NCBI RefSeq assembly: GCF_002911665.1 | Contig: NZ_MTBP01000001.1 | Coordinates: 186,001-250,000 of the forward strand | Reading direction: 5' to 3' | DNA length: 64,000 nt | Origin: Actinomadura rubteroloni | Lineage (GTDB): Bacteria > Actinomycetota > Actinomycetes > Streptosporangiales > Streptosporangiaceae | In this document: positions 23,316 to 31,652 of the stretch, piece after piece | How positions within the stretch are numbered: position 1 is the stretch's first letter | How the letters are laid out: each line of letters starts with the position of its first letter | The notes under the pieces: generated by a model | What the model was told of the DNA's origin: nothing | Database searches by the model: none | What the model saw: only the letters and a program-made list of their open reading frames with translations | Made by a program: the position numbers and the translations under genes

Positions 23316-25703
23316 TCAGCGGCCGGTGAGGTTCAGGTCGATCGTGTTGCCGTCACCGGCCGTGAACGCCGACAGCAGCGGCGCCAGGCCCTCGCAGCCC
23401 TCCAGCTCGTCCAGCTTGTACTTGCCGCTGATCTTGCTGCCCTTGACCGGGTCGAACGCGCCCGCCGACTCCAGGTGGAGCGCCGACGGCGTCCGGGTGG
23501 TGCACTGCTCGCCGCCGGCCAGCGGGATCCCGAAGAAGCTGAGGCTCGGCAGGCCGACCTTGACGTTGACGTCGGCGACGAGCTTGCCGTCGAGGGTGCC
23601 GGTCACCTTGCCCTGCGGCGTCATGACGATGCCGGCCCGCACCGGGAGGAAGCCGAAGATCTTGAAGTCGCCCGTGGTCGGGTTGAGCGTCAGGTCCCCG
23701 GTGTACTTCTTGGTGGCTCCGTCGATGGAGGCGACGAGCCCGCCCGTCAGCGGCGCGGTGCCGTTCGGGGCCTTGAGGAAGGTGGAGCCGTTGACGTTGA
23801 AGGCGTACTCGCCGCCCTCGCCGCCGGTGCTCTCCTTGCCGGTGTGGAACTTGAGCGGCGCGCTGGCGGCCGACAGGTTGCCGGCCTTGTCCTTGGCCTT
23901 CACCGTGACGGTGTAGTCGGTGTCCGGCGCGAGGCCGTTCAGCGTCGCGCTGGTGGCGGTGACGTCGGCGACCTTCTTGCCCGACGAGTCGTACACCTCA
24001 TAGCCGGTGACGGCCACGTTGTCCGTCGACTTGTCCCAGGTCAGCGACACGCTCGTGGGCGCGGGCGTGGCCACCACGTTCGCCGGGGCGCTCGGCGCCA
24101 CCGTGTCCGCGGCGGGGCCCGTCGTGACCTGCACCGCCGAGCTGGCGGCGGAGACGTTGCCGGCCTTGTCCTTGGCCTTCACGGTGAACGCGTACTCGGT
24201 TCCCGGGGTCAGGCCGGTGACCGTCGCCTTGGCGTCGGTGACGTCCGCGACCTTCTTGCCCGCCTTGTCGTAGACCTCATAACCCGCGACGCCGGAGCCC
24301 GCCGAGCCGTCGGCGTTCTTCGGGTCAGCCGACGGGTCCCAGCTCAGGTCGACCGACTTGCCGTCCGCCGAGCCGACCGCCTTCACGTTCACCGGGACGC
24401 CCGGCGCCGTGGTGTCACCGGCTCCGGCCGTGGTGATCTTGACCGCGGCGCTGGCGGCGGAGACGTTGCCCGCCTTGTCCTTGGCCTTCACCGAGAACGC
24501 GTAGCTGCCGCCCGGCGTCAGGCCGGTGACGGTCGCCTTGGCGTCGGTGACGTCCGCGACCTTCTTGCCGGCCTGGTCGTAGACCTCGTAGCCCGCGACG
24601 CCCGTGCCCGCGGAACCGTCGGAGTCCTTCGGGTCCGTTGACGGGTCCCAGCTCAGCTCGACCGACTTGCCGTCCGCCGAACCGGCCGCCTTCACGTTCG
24701 CCGGGACCGACGGCGCCGTCGTGTCGTTCCCGCCGGCTCCGCCCGTGGTGACCTTGACCGCCGCGCTGGCGGCGGAGACGTTGCCGAGCTTGTCCTTGGC
24801 CTTCACGGTGAACGCGTATTCGGTTCCCGGGGTCAGGCCGGTGATGGTGGCCTTGGGGTCGGTGACGTCGGCGACCTTCTTGCCCGCCTTGTCATAGACC
24901 TCGTAGCCCGCGACGCCCGAGCCCGCAGAACCGTCGGAGTCCTTCGGGTCCGTCGACGGGTCCCAGCTCAGGCCGACCGACTTGCCGTCCGCCGAACCGA
25001 CCGCCTTCACGTTCGCCGGAACCGTCGGAGCCGTCGTGTCGGGCACGCCGCCGTCCGGGGAACCCGCCGTGATCGTGGCGAGCAGGTTGTTCTGGCCCGT
25101 GTCCTGGGTGCAGACGACGTGGTCGAGGTTGGTCCCGTCCGGCTGCGTGCCGAGGTCGATCGTGTAGCCGTCACCGTCGATGGCGACGACCTTCAGCCAC
25201 AGGTCGTTGACGAAGACCTGGGACTTGTCGCCTTCCTTGCCCTTGATGGTGACCGACGGCGTCATCCCGTGCGCCTTGACGTCGAACGCCTGCTGCTTCT
25301 CGGGAATCGCGGTCTTGTCGAACGTCAGCTCGGGGTGGATGACCGTGTCGGCCTGTCCGGGCGACTTGATCGTCGCCGTCGCCGTCGCGCTGCCCTCGAT
25401 GGACACCGCGCCGATCAGGTCGAGGCCCGACATCGTCTTGGCGTCGAGGTGCGCCACCGCCTTCACCGGGAAGGAGCCGGACGGCTTGTTCGGCGTCTGC
25501 ACCTCGGGAATGGACGCGGTGATGTCGATCGTGAGCGCCTGCTTGTGGATGATCGGGTAGGCGCAGGTGTACTTCAGGCTCAGCGGCCAGTCCTTGGCCG
25601 ACGCCGAACCTGCCGTGCCGGTGGTCAGCGCGGCGACCACGGCGCCGACGGCGGTCGCCGCCACGGCGGGCCTGGTCCACCGGGACTTCTTCTTGGCGTT
25701 CAC
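23316..25703 (-). CDS. Secreted DUF6801-like/fibronectin-III protein (four FN3 repeats)
   Basis: A 795-residue exported protein. Signal peptide residues 1-36 (ends SASA). Residues about 37-215 match the actinobacterial DUF6801 type: LSLKYTCAYPIIHKQALTID, then IHPELTFDKTAIPE and a second Cys in VVCTQDTGQNN. Four fibronectin type III repeats start near 222, 327, 431 and 536; the first three are nearly identical. A C-terminal module (about 633-795) with FKIFGFLPVRAG, FFGIPLAGGEQC and DGNTIDL recurs in three other proteins of this window. GTG start with AAGAGG upstream. A surface adhesin or matrix protein is inferred. It is divergent from a PucR-like gene. Confidence 0.85.
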   Translation of the reverse strand: MNAKKKSRWTRPAVAATAVGAVVAALTTGTAGSASAKDWPLSLKYTCAYPIIHKQALTIDITASIPEVQTPNKPSGSFPVKAVAHLDAKTMSGLDLIGAVSIEGSATATATIKSPGQADTVIHPELTFDKTAIPEKQQAFDVKAHGMTPSVTIKGKEGDKSQVFVNDLWLKVVAIDGDGYTIDLGTQPDGTNLDHVVCTQDTGQNNLLATITAGSPDGGVPDTTAPTVPANVKAVGSADGKSVGLSWDPSTDPKDSDGSAGSGVAGYEVYDKAGKKVADVTDPKATITGLTPGTEYAFTVKAKDKLGNVSAASAAVKVTTGGAGGNDTTAPSVPANVKAAGSADGKSVELSWDPSTDPKDSDGSAGTGVAGYEVYDQAGKKVADVTDAKATVTGLTPGGSYAFSVKAKDKAGNVSAASAAVKITTAGAGDTTAPGVPVNVKAVGSADGKSVDLSWDPSADPKNADGSAGSGVAGYEVYDKAGKKVADVTDAKATVTGLTPGTEYAFTVKAKDKAGNVSAASSAVQVTTGPAADTVAPSAPANVVATPAPTSVSLTWDKSTDNVAVTGYEVYDSSGKKVADVTATSATLNGLAPDTDYTVTVKAKDKAGNLSAASAPLKFHTGKESTGGEGGEYAFNVNGSTFLKAPNGTAPLTGGLVASIDGATKKYTGDLTLNPTTGDFKIFGFLPVRAGIVMTPQGKVTGTLDGKLVADVNVKVGLPSLSFFGIPLAGGEQCTTRTPSALHLESAGAFDPVKGSKISGKYKLDELEGCEGLAPLLSAFTAGDGNTIDLNLTGR
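24095..25040 (-). repeat. Tandem FN3-encoding DNA repeats (about 310 bp period)
   Basis: Units starting near 25040, 24722 and 24410 (minus strand) are nearly identical at protein and DNA level; a fourth from 24095 is diverged. Each encodes VPANVKA, DGKSV, SWDPS, GVAGYEVYD, GKKVADVTD and NVSAASAAV in order. The identity suggests recent unequal recombination or gene conversion, so copy number may vary between strains. Confidence 0.85.
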
Positions 25704-26337
25704 TCGCTACCTCTTGCGTTCCACTGAAAGGGCTGGGGGTCTCGGCTGCCGCAGGGACGCGTCACAGAAAAGGGGCCTCCCCGGCCGGAGCGGAGGCCGG
25801 CCGCGTCCGGGCCGCCCGCCGTACCGGGGCGATCAGGGGCTTCGACGGGCGCAAACTATCCGGCGGCGGGACGCGCCGTCCATACGTTGTTCCGAGACTC
25901 GCGAAAGTTGATAAGTGGCGGGTGACGTGCGCCACTCGGTCAGCAGGGTAACGAACCGGCACCGTCGCGAATACCCCTGCGACCCCCGCGCGAGCTGATT
26001 TGAAGGCAACTCAGTGTTCTTCTCCGGAATCTCGTCACCAGGTGAGTACTCGGCCGCTACACGCGGCGCCCCGACGCTTTCTTGTCACCAGACGCGCGTT
26101 CGGACCCCGGGATTGTTCATCTGACATAAGGACCGTCGGGCTGCGCGCGGGTTAGCTTCGACGTGTCCTGGATCACGGCAGGCACGGCGCGCAGGGGTAC
26201 CCGCTCGGTGCGTTCCCACCCCCCGCCGTGATCCCTGCACAACGGCCGGCAGTTCCGTCAGGCCCGAGTACGGTGCGACCCCGCACCGGCTGACCTCGGC
26301 CGACACGGCGAGCACCGGCTCTGGAGGTGTGTCCCTC
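25704..26337. other. Divergent promoter region, no gene seen
   Basis: About 630 bases between the FN3 gene and the divergent PucR-like gene. It is locally AT-richer near 25860-26050, as expected for promoters of two units. I found no supported coding sequence and no clear palindrome. Confidence 0.45.
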
Positions 26338-27723
26338 ATGACCCGAACCCTCGACCCGGGGGCCATCGCGACGCCCGGCGCCGCCGCGGCGCCGCCGGTG
26401 TCGCCGCTGCCCCGGCGGCTCGCGCAGCTCATGCGTCCCGAACTGCCGAGCCTGTGCGAGGAGATCGTCGCGGAGATCCGCAAGGCGATCCCCGAGTACG
26501 CGCGCGCCGGCGACGGCCCGTACGACCGCGCGTACGACCAGGTACTGCACGCCAGCGTCCGGCAGAGCCTCACGGCGTTCGCCGACCGCATCGGCGGGAC
26601 GGCCGGTGGATCGTCCCACCGGGAGGCCGCGCGGCAGCTCGGCGAGTACGAGGCGATGGAGGGCCGGAGCCTGGACTCGCTCCAGGCGGCCTACCGCATC
26701 GGCGGGCAGGTGGCGTGGCGGCGCGTCATGAAGGTGGCGCCGCGCTACGACATCTCGTCGGCGGTCATGTCGCGGCTGGCCGACGCGCTGTTCTCGTTCA
26801 TGGACGAGCTGGCCGCGCTGTCGCTGGAGGGCTACCTCGCGGCGCGGGCGCACCCGGTCGCCGCGCTGGACGAGCGCCGCCGCCGTCTGCTGCGCGTGCT
26901 GCTGGACGGCGCCGCCGGTCCGGGTCCCGCGCTGATGGAGATGGCCGAGTCGGCGGGGTGGACCGTACCGGAGCAGGTCACGCTGGTGGCGCTGCGTCCG
27001 GGGCCGGGCCAGGTCCGGAGCGTGCTGGACGACGACCTGCTCGTCGACCTGGACGACGCCGAGCCGCACCTGCTGATCCCGGGCCCGCCCACGCCCGAGC
27101 GCGCCGCGATGCTGGCGGCGGCGTTCCCCGGCCGGGGCATCGCGATCGGCACGGCGGTGCCGATGGCGCGTGCGGCGGACTCGCTGCGCTGGGCGCGGCA
27201 GGCGCTGCACCTGGCCGAGGAGGGCGTGCTGACGGTGGACGGCCCGGTCATCCGCTGCGACGACCACCTGGTCACGCTGTGGCTGATGGCGGACCCGGCG
27301 CTGCTGGAGCAGCTCGCCCACCAGGTTCTCGGGGTGCTGCCCGCGATGACGCCGGGCCAGCAGGACCGGCTCACCGAGACGCTGCGGACGTGGCTCGTCA
27401 CGCGCGGCACGGCCGCCGAGATCGCGTCGCAGTTGCACATTCACCCGCAGACCGTCCGGTACCGCATGCGCAAGATCGAGCAGACGCTCGGCCCGGAGCT
27501 GGCCGACCCGGACGCCCGGTTCGGGATCGAGGCGGTGCTGCGGGCGATGGAGCTGCGCGAGCGGGCGCGCAAGACGCCGGCGCGCGGCGGTGCGCCGGGC
27601 GCGTCGCGGGGCACCGGCCGGGCGGTTCCGCCGGCGGCGCTGCCGACGGCGCGGGCGCGGCGGGGCGGGCCGACCGTTCCGCACGCCGTGTCGACGCCGC
27701 GCGTGCCACGCCGACGGGGATGA
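26338..27723 (+). CDS. PucR/CdaR-type helix-turn-helix regulator (paralog 3)
   Basis: A 461-residue regulator with the same overall plan as the two PucR genes at 18.6 and 20.1 kb. The N-terminal helical region has ARQLGEYEAMEGRSLDSLQA; the middle has LRWARQALHLAEEGVLTVDG; the C-terminal HTH reads LVTRGTAAEIASQLHIHPQ then TVRYRMRKIEQTLG. A low-complexity Arg/Pro tail of about 45 residues follows. GGAGG lies 10 bases before the ATG at 26338. It is divergent from the FN3 surface-protein gene, so control of that gene is a reasonable inference. Confidence 0.84.
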   Translation: MTRTLDPGAIATPGAAAAPPVSPLPRRLAQLMRPELPSLCEEIVAEIRKAIPEYARAGDGPYDRAYDQVLHASVRQSLTAFADRIGGTAGGSSHREAARQLGEYEAMEGRSLDSLQAAYRIGGQVAWRRVMKVAPRYDISSAVMSRLADALFSFMDELAALSLEGYLAARAHPVAALDERRRRLLRVLLDGAAGPGPALMEMAESAGWTVPEQVTLVALRPGPGQVRSVLDDDLLVDLDDAEPHLLIPGPPTPERAAMLAAAFPGRGIAIGTAVPMARAADSLRWARQALHLAEEGVLTVDGPVIRCDDHLVTLWLMADPALLEQLAHQVLGVLPAMTPGQQDRLTETLRTWLVTRGTAAEIASQLHIHPQTVRYRMRKIEQTLGPELADPDARFGIEAVLRAMELRERARKTPARGGAPGASRGTGRAVPPAALPTARARRGGPTVPHAVSTPRVPRRRG

Positions 27724-27725
27724 GT

Positions 27726-27752
27726 TCCCCGGCCCGTCGACCGGGCCGGGGA
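27726..27752 (+). terminator. GC hairpin terminator
   Basis: TCCCCGGCCCG pairs with CGGGCCGGGGA around a 5-base loop, starting 3 bases after the stop of the PucR-like gene. Confidence 0.7.
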
Positions 27753-27797
27753 CGGACCGCGGAGCCGCGGCGCTCGGGGGCGCCGCGTCGGGAGCGT

Positions 27798-27803
27798 TAG
27801 GCT
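27798..27803 (+). promoter_or_regulatory. -10 element TAGGCT of the TetR gene
   Basis: Identical in sequence and similarly placed to the element before the TetR gene at 17.7 kb. It leaves no room for a 5' leader before the ATG at 27813. Confidence 0.5.
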
Positions 27804-27812
27804 GGAATGGCG

Positions 27813-28412
27813 ATGGAGACCACGACGGCTGCGCCTCCCGGACTGCGGGAACGGAAGAAGGCGGCGACGCGGCGGGCACTGCACGAGGCAGCCGTCCGCC
27901 TGACGGCCGAGCACGGGCTCGACCAGGTGACGGTCGAGGCCATCGCGGACGCCGCCGGGGTCTCGCGCCGCACCTTCTCGAACTACTTCGAGAACAAAGA
28001 GGACGCCCTGCTCTACGGGCACATCGAGTGGCGCTGCCGGCTGAGCGATCAGTTCGCGGCCCGTCCTGACGGGGAACCCGCCTGGATCGCGCTGCGCACG
28101 GCCGCGCGCGAGGTCTTCGCCGACTTCTCGCTGCATCCGGGGCTGCTGCGGCAGATCCAGCTCGCGCACTGCAACCCGTCCCTGAGCCAGGGGCAGGTGG
28201 CCCGGTTCGCGGAACTGGAGCTGGAGCTGGCGGCGCTGATCGCGGCGCGCGACGGCCTGCCCGCCGACGGGATCCGTGCGCGGGTGCTGGCGGCGGCGTT
28301 CCTGACGGCCGTGCGGGTGGGCGCGCAGCGCTGGGCCGACGAGCATCCGGGACGGTCGCTGATCGCGCTGGTGAACGAGGCACTGGACGAGGTCGGGCGT
28401 TCGTTCGTCTGA
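27813..28412 (+). CDS. TetR/AcrR-family transcriptional regulator
   Basis: A 199-residue TetR regulator. RERKKAATRRALHEAAVRLT is the first helix, followed by TVEAIADAAGVSRRTFSNYF, the helix-turn-helix with the family's typical FSNYFENKEDAL. The C-terminal half reads LLRQIQLAHCNPSL and is of the actinobacterial type found beside efflux or surface genes. The -10-like TAGGCT at 27798-27803 lies 9 bases before the ATG at 27813, suggesting leaderless translation there; the ATG at 27807 is too close to the -10. Its target is unknown. Confidence 0.86.
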   Translation: METTTAAPPGLRERKKAATRRALHEAAVRLTAEHGLDQVTVEAIADAAGVSRRTFSNYFENKEDALLYGHIEWRCRLSDQFAARPDGEPAWIALRTAAREVFADFSLHPGLLRQIQLAHCNPSLSQGQVARFAELELELAALIAARDGLPADGIRARVLAAAFLTAVRVGAQRWADEHPGRSLIALVNEALDEVGRSFV

Positions 28413-28465
28413 GCGCGTCCGTTTTTGTGGTGGAATCGGGGTCTCGGCGTTCCCAAGGATGGCCT

Positions 28466-29254
28466 GTGACCTCTCTTCCCCCCGGCAAGGGACGGCCGGA
28501 GCCGCCGCCCGTCGCGGCGTGGATCCGCGTGCCCGCGCTCGTCATCGTGCTGCCGTTCCGGCTGCTCTGGGAGCTGGTCGTCCTGGTGGGGCGGGGCGTC
28601 GGGTGGGCGGTGGACGCGCTGGTCGTCCGTCCGCTCGCCTGGCTCGGCCGGACGCTGTGGCGTTATCTCCTGGTACCGCTCGCCCGCGCCCTGTGGTGGC
28701 CCGTCGCGATGTTCGGGCGGTACGTACTGCGGCCGATCGGCCTGGGGTTGGCGCTGCTGTTGCAGTACGTCCTCGTCCTGCCGTTGGTGCTGCTCTATAA
28801 GTACGTGCTGCGACCGATCGGGCTCGCGTTCGGCTGGGTGTGGTTCGCCGCCGGACGCGCGCTGCTGTTCCTCCTGCGCGTGCTGATCGTCGTGCCGTGC
28901 GCGTGGATATATAGGTACGGGCTTCGTCCGCTGGGCCTCGCGCTCCTGTGGACGCTCCGGATCCTCGTCGTCGTGCCGCTCGCCTGGGCCTACCGGTGGA
29001 TCCTGACGCCGCTCGGCCACGCGCTCCGCTGGTCGTGGTTCGCAACGGGCCGCGTCCTCTTCTACCTGGTGGTCGTGCCGTGCCGCGCGGTGTACCGGTA
29101 CGTCATGACGCCGCTCGGGCACGCCGTCCGCGCGACGTGGCGGACGTGCGTCGCCGCGCCCGCCCGCTGGATCCGCGCGACGTTCGTCGACCCGATCCGC
29201 GCGGCCGGACGCGATGTCCGGGAGCTGATTCGCCGGGCGTTCCGTCCGGGCTGA
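28466..29254 (+). CDS. Membrane-associated protein built of internal repeats
   Basis: A 262-residue protein consisting almost entirely of a repeat of about 32-35 residues: a hydrophobic helix of Leu/Val/Trp followed by Y-(R/K)-(Y/W)-x-L-x-P-(I/L)-G-(L/H)-A-(L/F). Examples are FGRYVLRPIGLGLALL, YKYVLRPIGLAFGW, YRYGLRPLGLALLW, YRWILTPLGHALRW and YRYVMTPLGHAVRA. Later units become more polar, ending in an amphipathic R-rich tail. The pattern implies five to six membrane-embedded or membrane-lying hairpins. I do not recognise a functional family. The GTG at 28466 has AAGGATGG upstream. It ends 14 bases before pyrD. Confidence 0.72.
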   Translation: MTSLPPGKGRPEPPPVAAWIRVPALVIVLPFRLLWELVVLVGRGVGWAVDALVVRPLAWLGRTLWRYLLVPLARALWWPVAMFGRYVLRPIGLGLALLLQYVLVLPLVLLYKYVLRPIGLAFGWVWFAAGRALLFLLRVLIVVPCAWIYRYGLRPLGLALLWTLRILVVVPLAWAYRWILTPLGHALRWSWFATGRVLFYLVVVPCRAVYRYVMTPLGHAVRATWRTCVAAPARWIRATFVDPIRAAGRDVRELIRRAFRPG

Positions 29255-29260
29255 GATAAT
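29255..29260 (+). promoter_or_regulatory. -10 element GATAAT of pyrD
   Basis: GATAAT overlaps the region just after the previous stop codon and ends 8 bases before the pyrD ATG, which lacks a ribosome-binding site. pyrD is therefore probably transcribed separately and leaderless. Confidence 0.55.
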
Positions 29261-29268
29261 CGGACACG

Positions 29269-30339
29269 ATGTATCGACTTCTGTATGCACTGGTCATCAG
29301 CCGTGTCCCCGCCGAGACGGCCCATCACTGGACGATGTCGGGGCTCCGGGCCGTCCAGGCCGTCCCGGGCGGGACGGCGCTGCTGCGCCGCCTGCTCGCG
29401 CCGCGCGATCCCGCGCTGCGCGTGCGCGCCCTCGGCCTGGACTTCCCCGGCCCGCTCGGGCTCGCCGCCGGATTCGACAAGGACGCCGTCGCCTACGACG
29501 CGCTCGGCGCGTTCGGGTTCGCGCACGTCGAGGTCGGGACGCTCACCGGCGCCGCCCAGCCCGGCAACCCCAAACCCCGGCTGTTCCGGCTCACCGCCGA
29601 CCGCGCGGTGATCAACCGGATGGGGTTCAACAACCGGGGCTCGATCGACGCGGCGCGGCGGCTGCTGCGGCGCCGTCCGCCGACGATCGTGGGCGTCAAC
29701 ATCGGGAAGACCAAGGTCGTCCCGGAGGAGCGGGCCGCGGCGGACTACGTCGCGAGCGCCGGGCGGCTCGCCCCGCACGCCGACTACCTCGTCGTGAACG
29801 TCAGCTCGCCGAACACGCCGGGGCTGCGGAACCTCCAGGCGGTGGAGCATCTGCGTCCGCTGCTGGCCGCCGTCCGCGCCGCCGCCGACCAGGTCACCGA
29901 CCGGCACGTCCCGCTGCTGGTGAAGATCGCGCCCGACCTCGCCGACGCGGACGTGGACGCCGTCGCCGACCTCGCGCTCGACCTCGGCCTGGACGGGATC
30001 ATCGCCACCAACACGACGATCTCCCGGGACGGGCTGCGCTCGTCCGCCGATCTCGTCAAGGAGACCGGCGGCCTGTCGGGGGCGCCGCTGAAGGAACGGT
30101 CGGTCGAGGTGCTGCGGCGGCTGCGCGACCGGACGGGCGGACGCCTCACGCTCGTCTCCGTCGGCGGCGTCGAGACGGCCGACGACGTGTGGGAGCGGAT
30201 CCGGGCGGGCGCGACGCTCGTCCAGGGCTACACCGGGATGATCTACGGCGGCCCGTTCTGGGCGCACCGCGTCCACCGCGACCTGTCGCGGCGGCTGCGG
30301 GCGAGCGCGTTCTCGTCGCTGGCGGCGGCCCGGCGCTGA
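29269..30339 (+). CDS. pyrD: Dihydroorotate dehydrogenase (quinone), class 2
   Basis: A 356-residue enzyme of pyrimidine biosynthesis oxidising dihydroorotate to orotate with FMN and passing electrons to quinone. Class 2 features are present: an N-terminal membrane-associating helical extension (residues 1-45), [20 protein letters not shown], and the catalytic Ser in [13 protein letters not shown]. Further motifs are [19 protein letters not shown] and [10 protein letters not shown] with YTGMIYGGP at the FMN phosphate. The length is standard. It stands alone rather than in a pyr operon. Confidence 0.96.
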   Translation: MYRLLYALVISRVPAETAHHWTMSGLRAVQAVPGGTALLRRLLAPRDPALRVRALGLDFPGPLGLAAGFDKDAVAYDALGAFGFAHVEVGTLTGAAQPGNPKPRLFRLTADRAVINRMGFNNRGSIDAARRLLRRRPPTIVGVNIGKTKVVPEERAAADYVASAGRLAPHADYLVVNVSSPNTPGLRNLQAVEHLRPLLAAVRAAADQVTDRHVPLLVKIAPDLADADVDAVADLALDLGLDGIIATNTTISRDGLRSSADLVKETGGLSGAPLKERSVEVLRRLRDRTGGRLTLVSVGGVETADDVWERIRAGATLVQGYTGMIYGGPFWAHRVHRDLSRRLRASAFSSLAAARR

Positions 30340-30391
30340 TCTTTGCCGCGCGGGGAGTGTGCGCGGAGGCGCGCGGCGGCATCGCCTGTGT

Positions 30392-31618
30392 ATGGAGAAG
30401 CGCACGGCGGTCACGCGCGTCGGCCTGGTGGTGGCCGCCGCGCTGCCCGCGCTCGTCCTGCGGCTGACCGGGACGCATCCGCCGCCGGGCGTCGCGACGC
30501 TCGTGTACGGGCTGGGGGTGCTCGCGGCGGCGGTCGTCCTGATGTGGGCGTCGGAGACCGCGCGGGCGGACATCTCGGGCGCGCTGGCGCTGGCGCTCCT
30601 CGCGCTGATCGCGGTGCTGCCCGAATACGCCGTCGACCTCTACTACGCGTACGCGGCGGGGCATCGTCCGGAGTACACGGCGTTCGCGGCGGCGAACATG
30701 ACGGGGGCGAACCGGCTGCTCATCGGCGTCGGCTGGGCGGTCGTCGTGCTGGCGTTCGCCCTCGCCACCCGCCGCCGGGGCCGGGGCCGGCACGGCCGCT
30801 CGTCCGCCCGCCGCGACGTCACGCTGCGCCCGGCGCACCGGATCGAGCTGGGCTATCTGGCGCTCGCGGCCGTGGTGGCGTTCGTGCCGCCGCTCGCCGA
30901 CGAGATCGGCTGGTACGTGTCGATCCCGCTGCTGGCGATCTACGTGGCGTACATCCTGCGGATCGCGCGCGGCGGCCCGGACACCGCCGAGGAGGCGATG
31001 GGCGTCGCCGCCTACTTCACCGCCCTACCGGCGCTCCCCCGCCGCATGGCGACGTGCGGCGGGTTCGTGTTCGGCGCGGTGATCGTGTTCGCGTCCGCCG
31101 AGCCGTTCGCGGAGGCGCTGGTGCATCTCGGCTCGTCGGCGGGGATCGACAAGTTCCTGCTCGTCCAGTGGCTGGCGCCGCTGGCGTCCGAGGCGCCCGA
31201 ACTGATCGTGGCGACCGTCTACGCGTGGCGGCTGCGCGACGCGGACGGCATCGGCGCCCTGCTCTCCAGCAAGGTCAACCAGTGGACGCTGCTCATCGGC
31301 ACCCTGCCCTTCGCCTACCGCGCGGGCGGCGGCGCCTGGTCGCTGCCGCTGGACTCACGTCAGGCCGAAGAAGTCCTGCTCACGGCCGCCCAAACGGTCC
31401 TCGGCCTCGGCTTCCTCATCGACCTGGTCTTCCGCCGCTGGGAGGCGGCGGTCCTGTTCGCGCTGTTCGCGATCCAGTTCGCCGTCCCGTCCCAGCAGGC
31501 CCGTCTCGTGCTCGCGGGCATCTACCTGGCGGCGGGCTTCACCGTCCTCATCACGAAGCACCGCGCGCTGGCCGCCGCGATGTCCACCGCCCTGCGGCGC
31601 CCCCCGGCCGGCCGGTGA
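30392..31618 (+). CDS. CaCA-family sodium/calcium exchanger-like protein
   Basis: A 408-residue polytopic protein with two inverted halves, each with a CaCA alpha-repeat. The first is LIAVLPEYAVDLYYAYAAG plus NMTGANRLLIGVGW; the second is PLASEAPELIVATVYAWR plus LLSSKVNQWTLLIGTLP. The paired E residues in LPEYA and APELI correspond to the ion-coordinating sites of Na+/Ca2+ exchangers. It would extrude calcium or a related cation. The ATG at 30392 has no obvious ribosome site; an upstream GTG in frame is the alternative. Its stop lies in a hairpin shared with the convergent lipase gene. Confidence 0.85.
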   Translation: MEKRTAVTRVGLVVAAALPALVLRLTGTHPPPGVATLVYGLGVLAAAVVLMWASETARADISGALALALLALIAVLPEYAVDLYYAYAAGHRPEYTAFAAANMTGANRLLIGVGWAVVVLAFALATRRRGRGRHGRSSARRDVTLRPAHRIELGYLALAAVVAFVPPLADEIGWYVSIPLLAIYVAYILRIARGGPDTAEEAMGVAAYFTALPALPRRMATCGGFVFGAVIVFASAEPFAEALVHLGSSAGIDKFLLVQWLAPLASEAPELIVATVYAWRLRDADGIGALLSSKVNQWTLLIGTLPFAYRAGGGAWSLPLDSRQAEEVLLTAAQTVLGLGFLIDLVFRRWEAAVLFALFAIQFAVPSQQARLVLAGIYLAAGFTVLITKHRALAAAMSTALRRPPAGR

Positions 31619-31632
31619 CGACCGGCCGGGGG
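31601..31632. terminator. Bidirectional hairpin between convergent genes
   Basis: CCCCCGGCC (31601-31609) pairs with GGCCGGGGG (31624-31632), with a possible inner CCGGT/ACCGG stem. It straddles the stop of the exchanger gene and is 20 bases from the stop of the lipase gene, so it can serve both. Confidence 0.6.
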
Positions 31633-31652
31633 CCCTGCGCTCAGCCCGGACG

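Noticed and set aside
26173-28545. Minus-strand open frame of 790 codons
   Set aside because: Opposite the PucR-like and TetR genes; Arg/Pro/Ala-rich without motifs.
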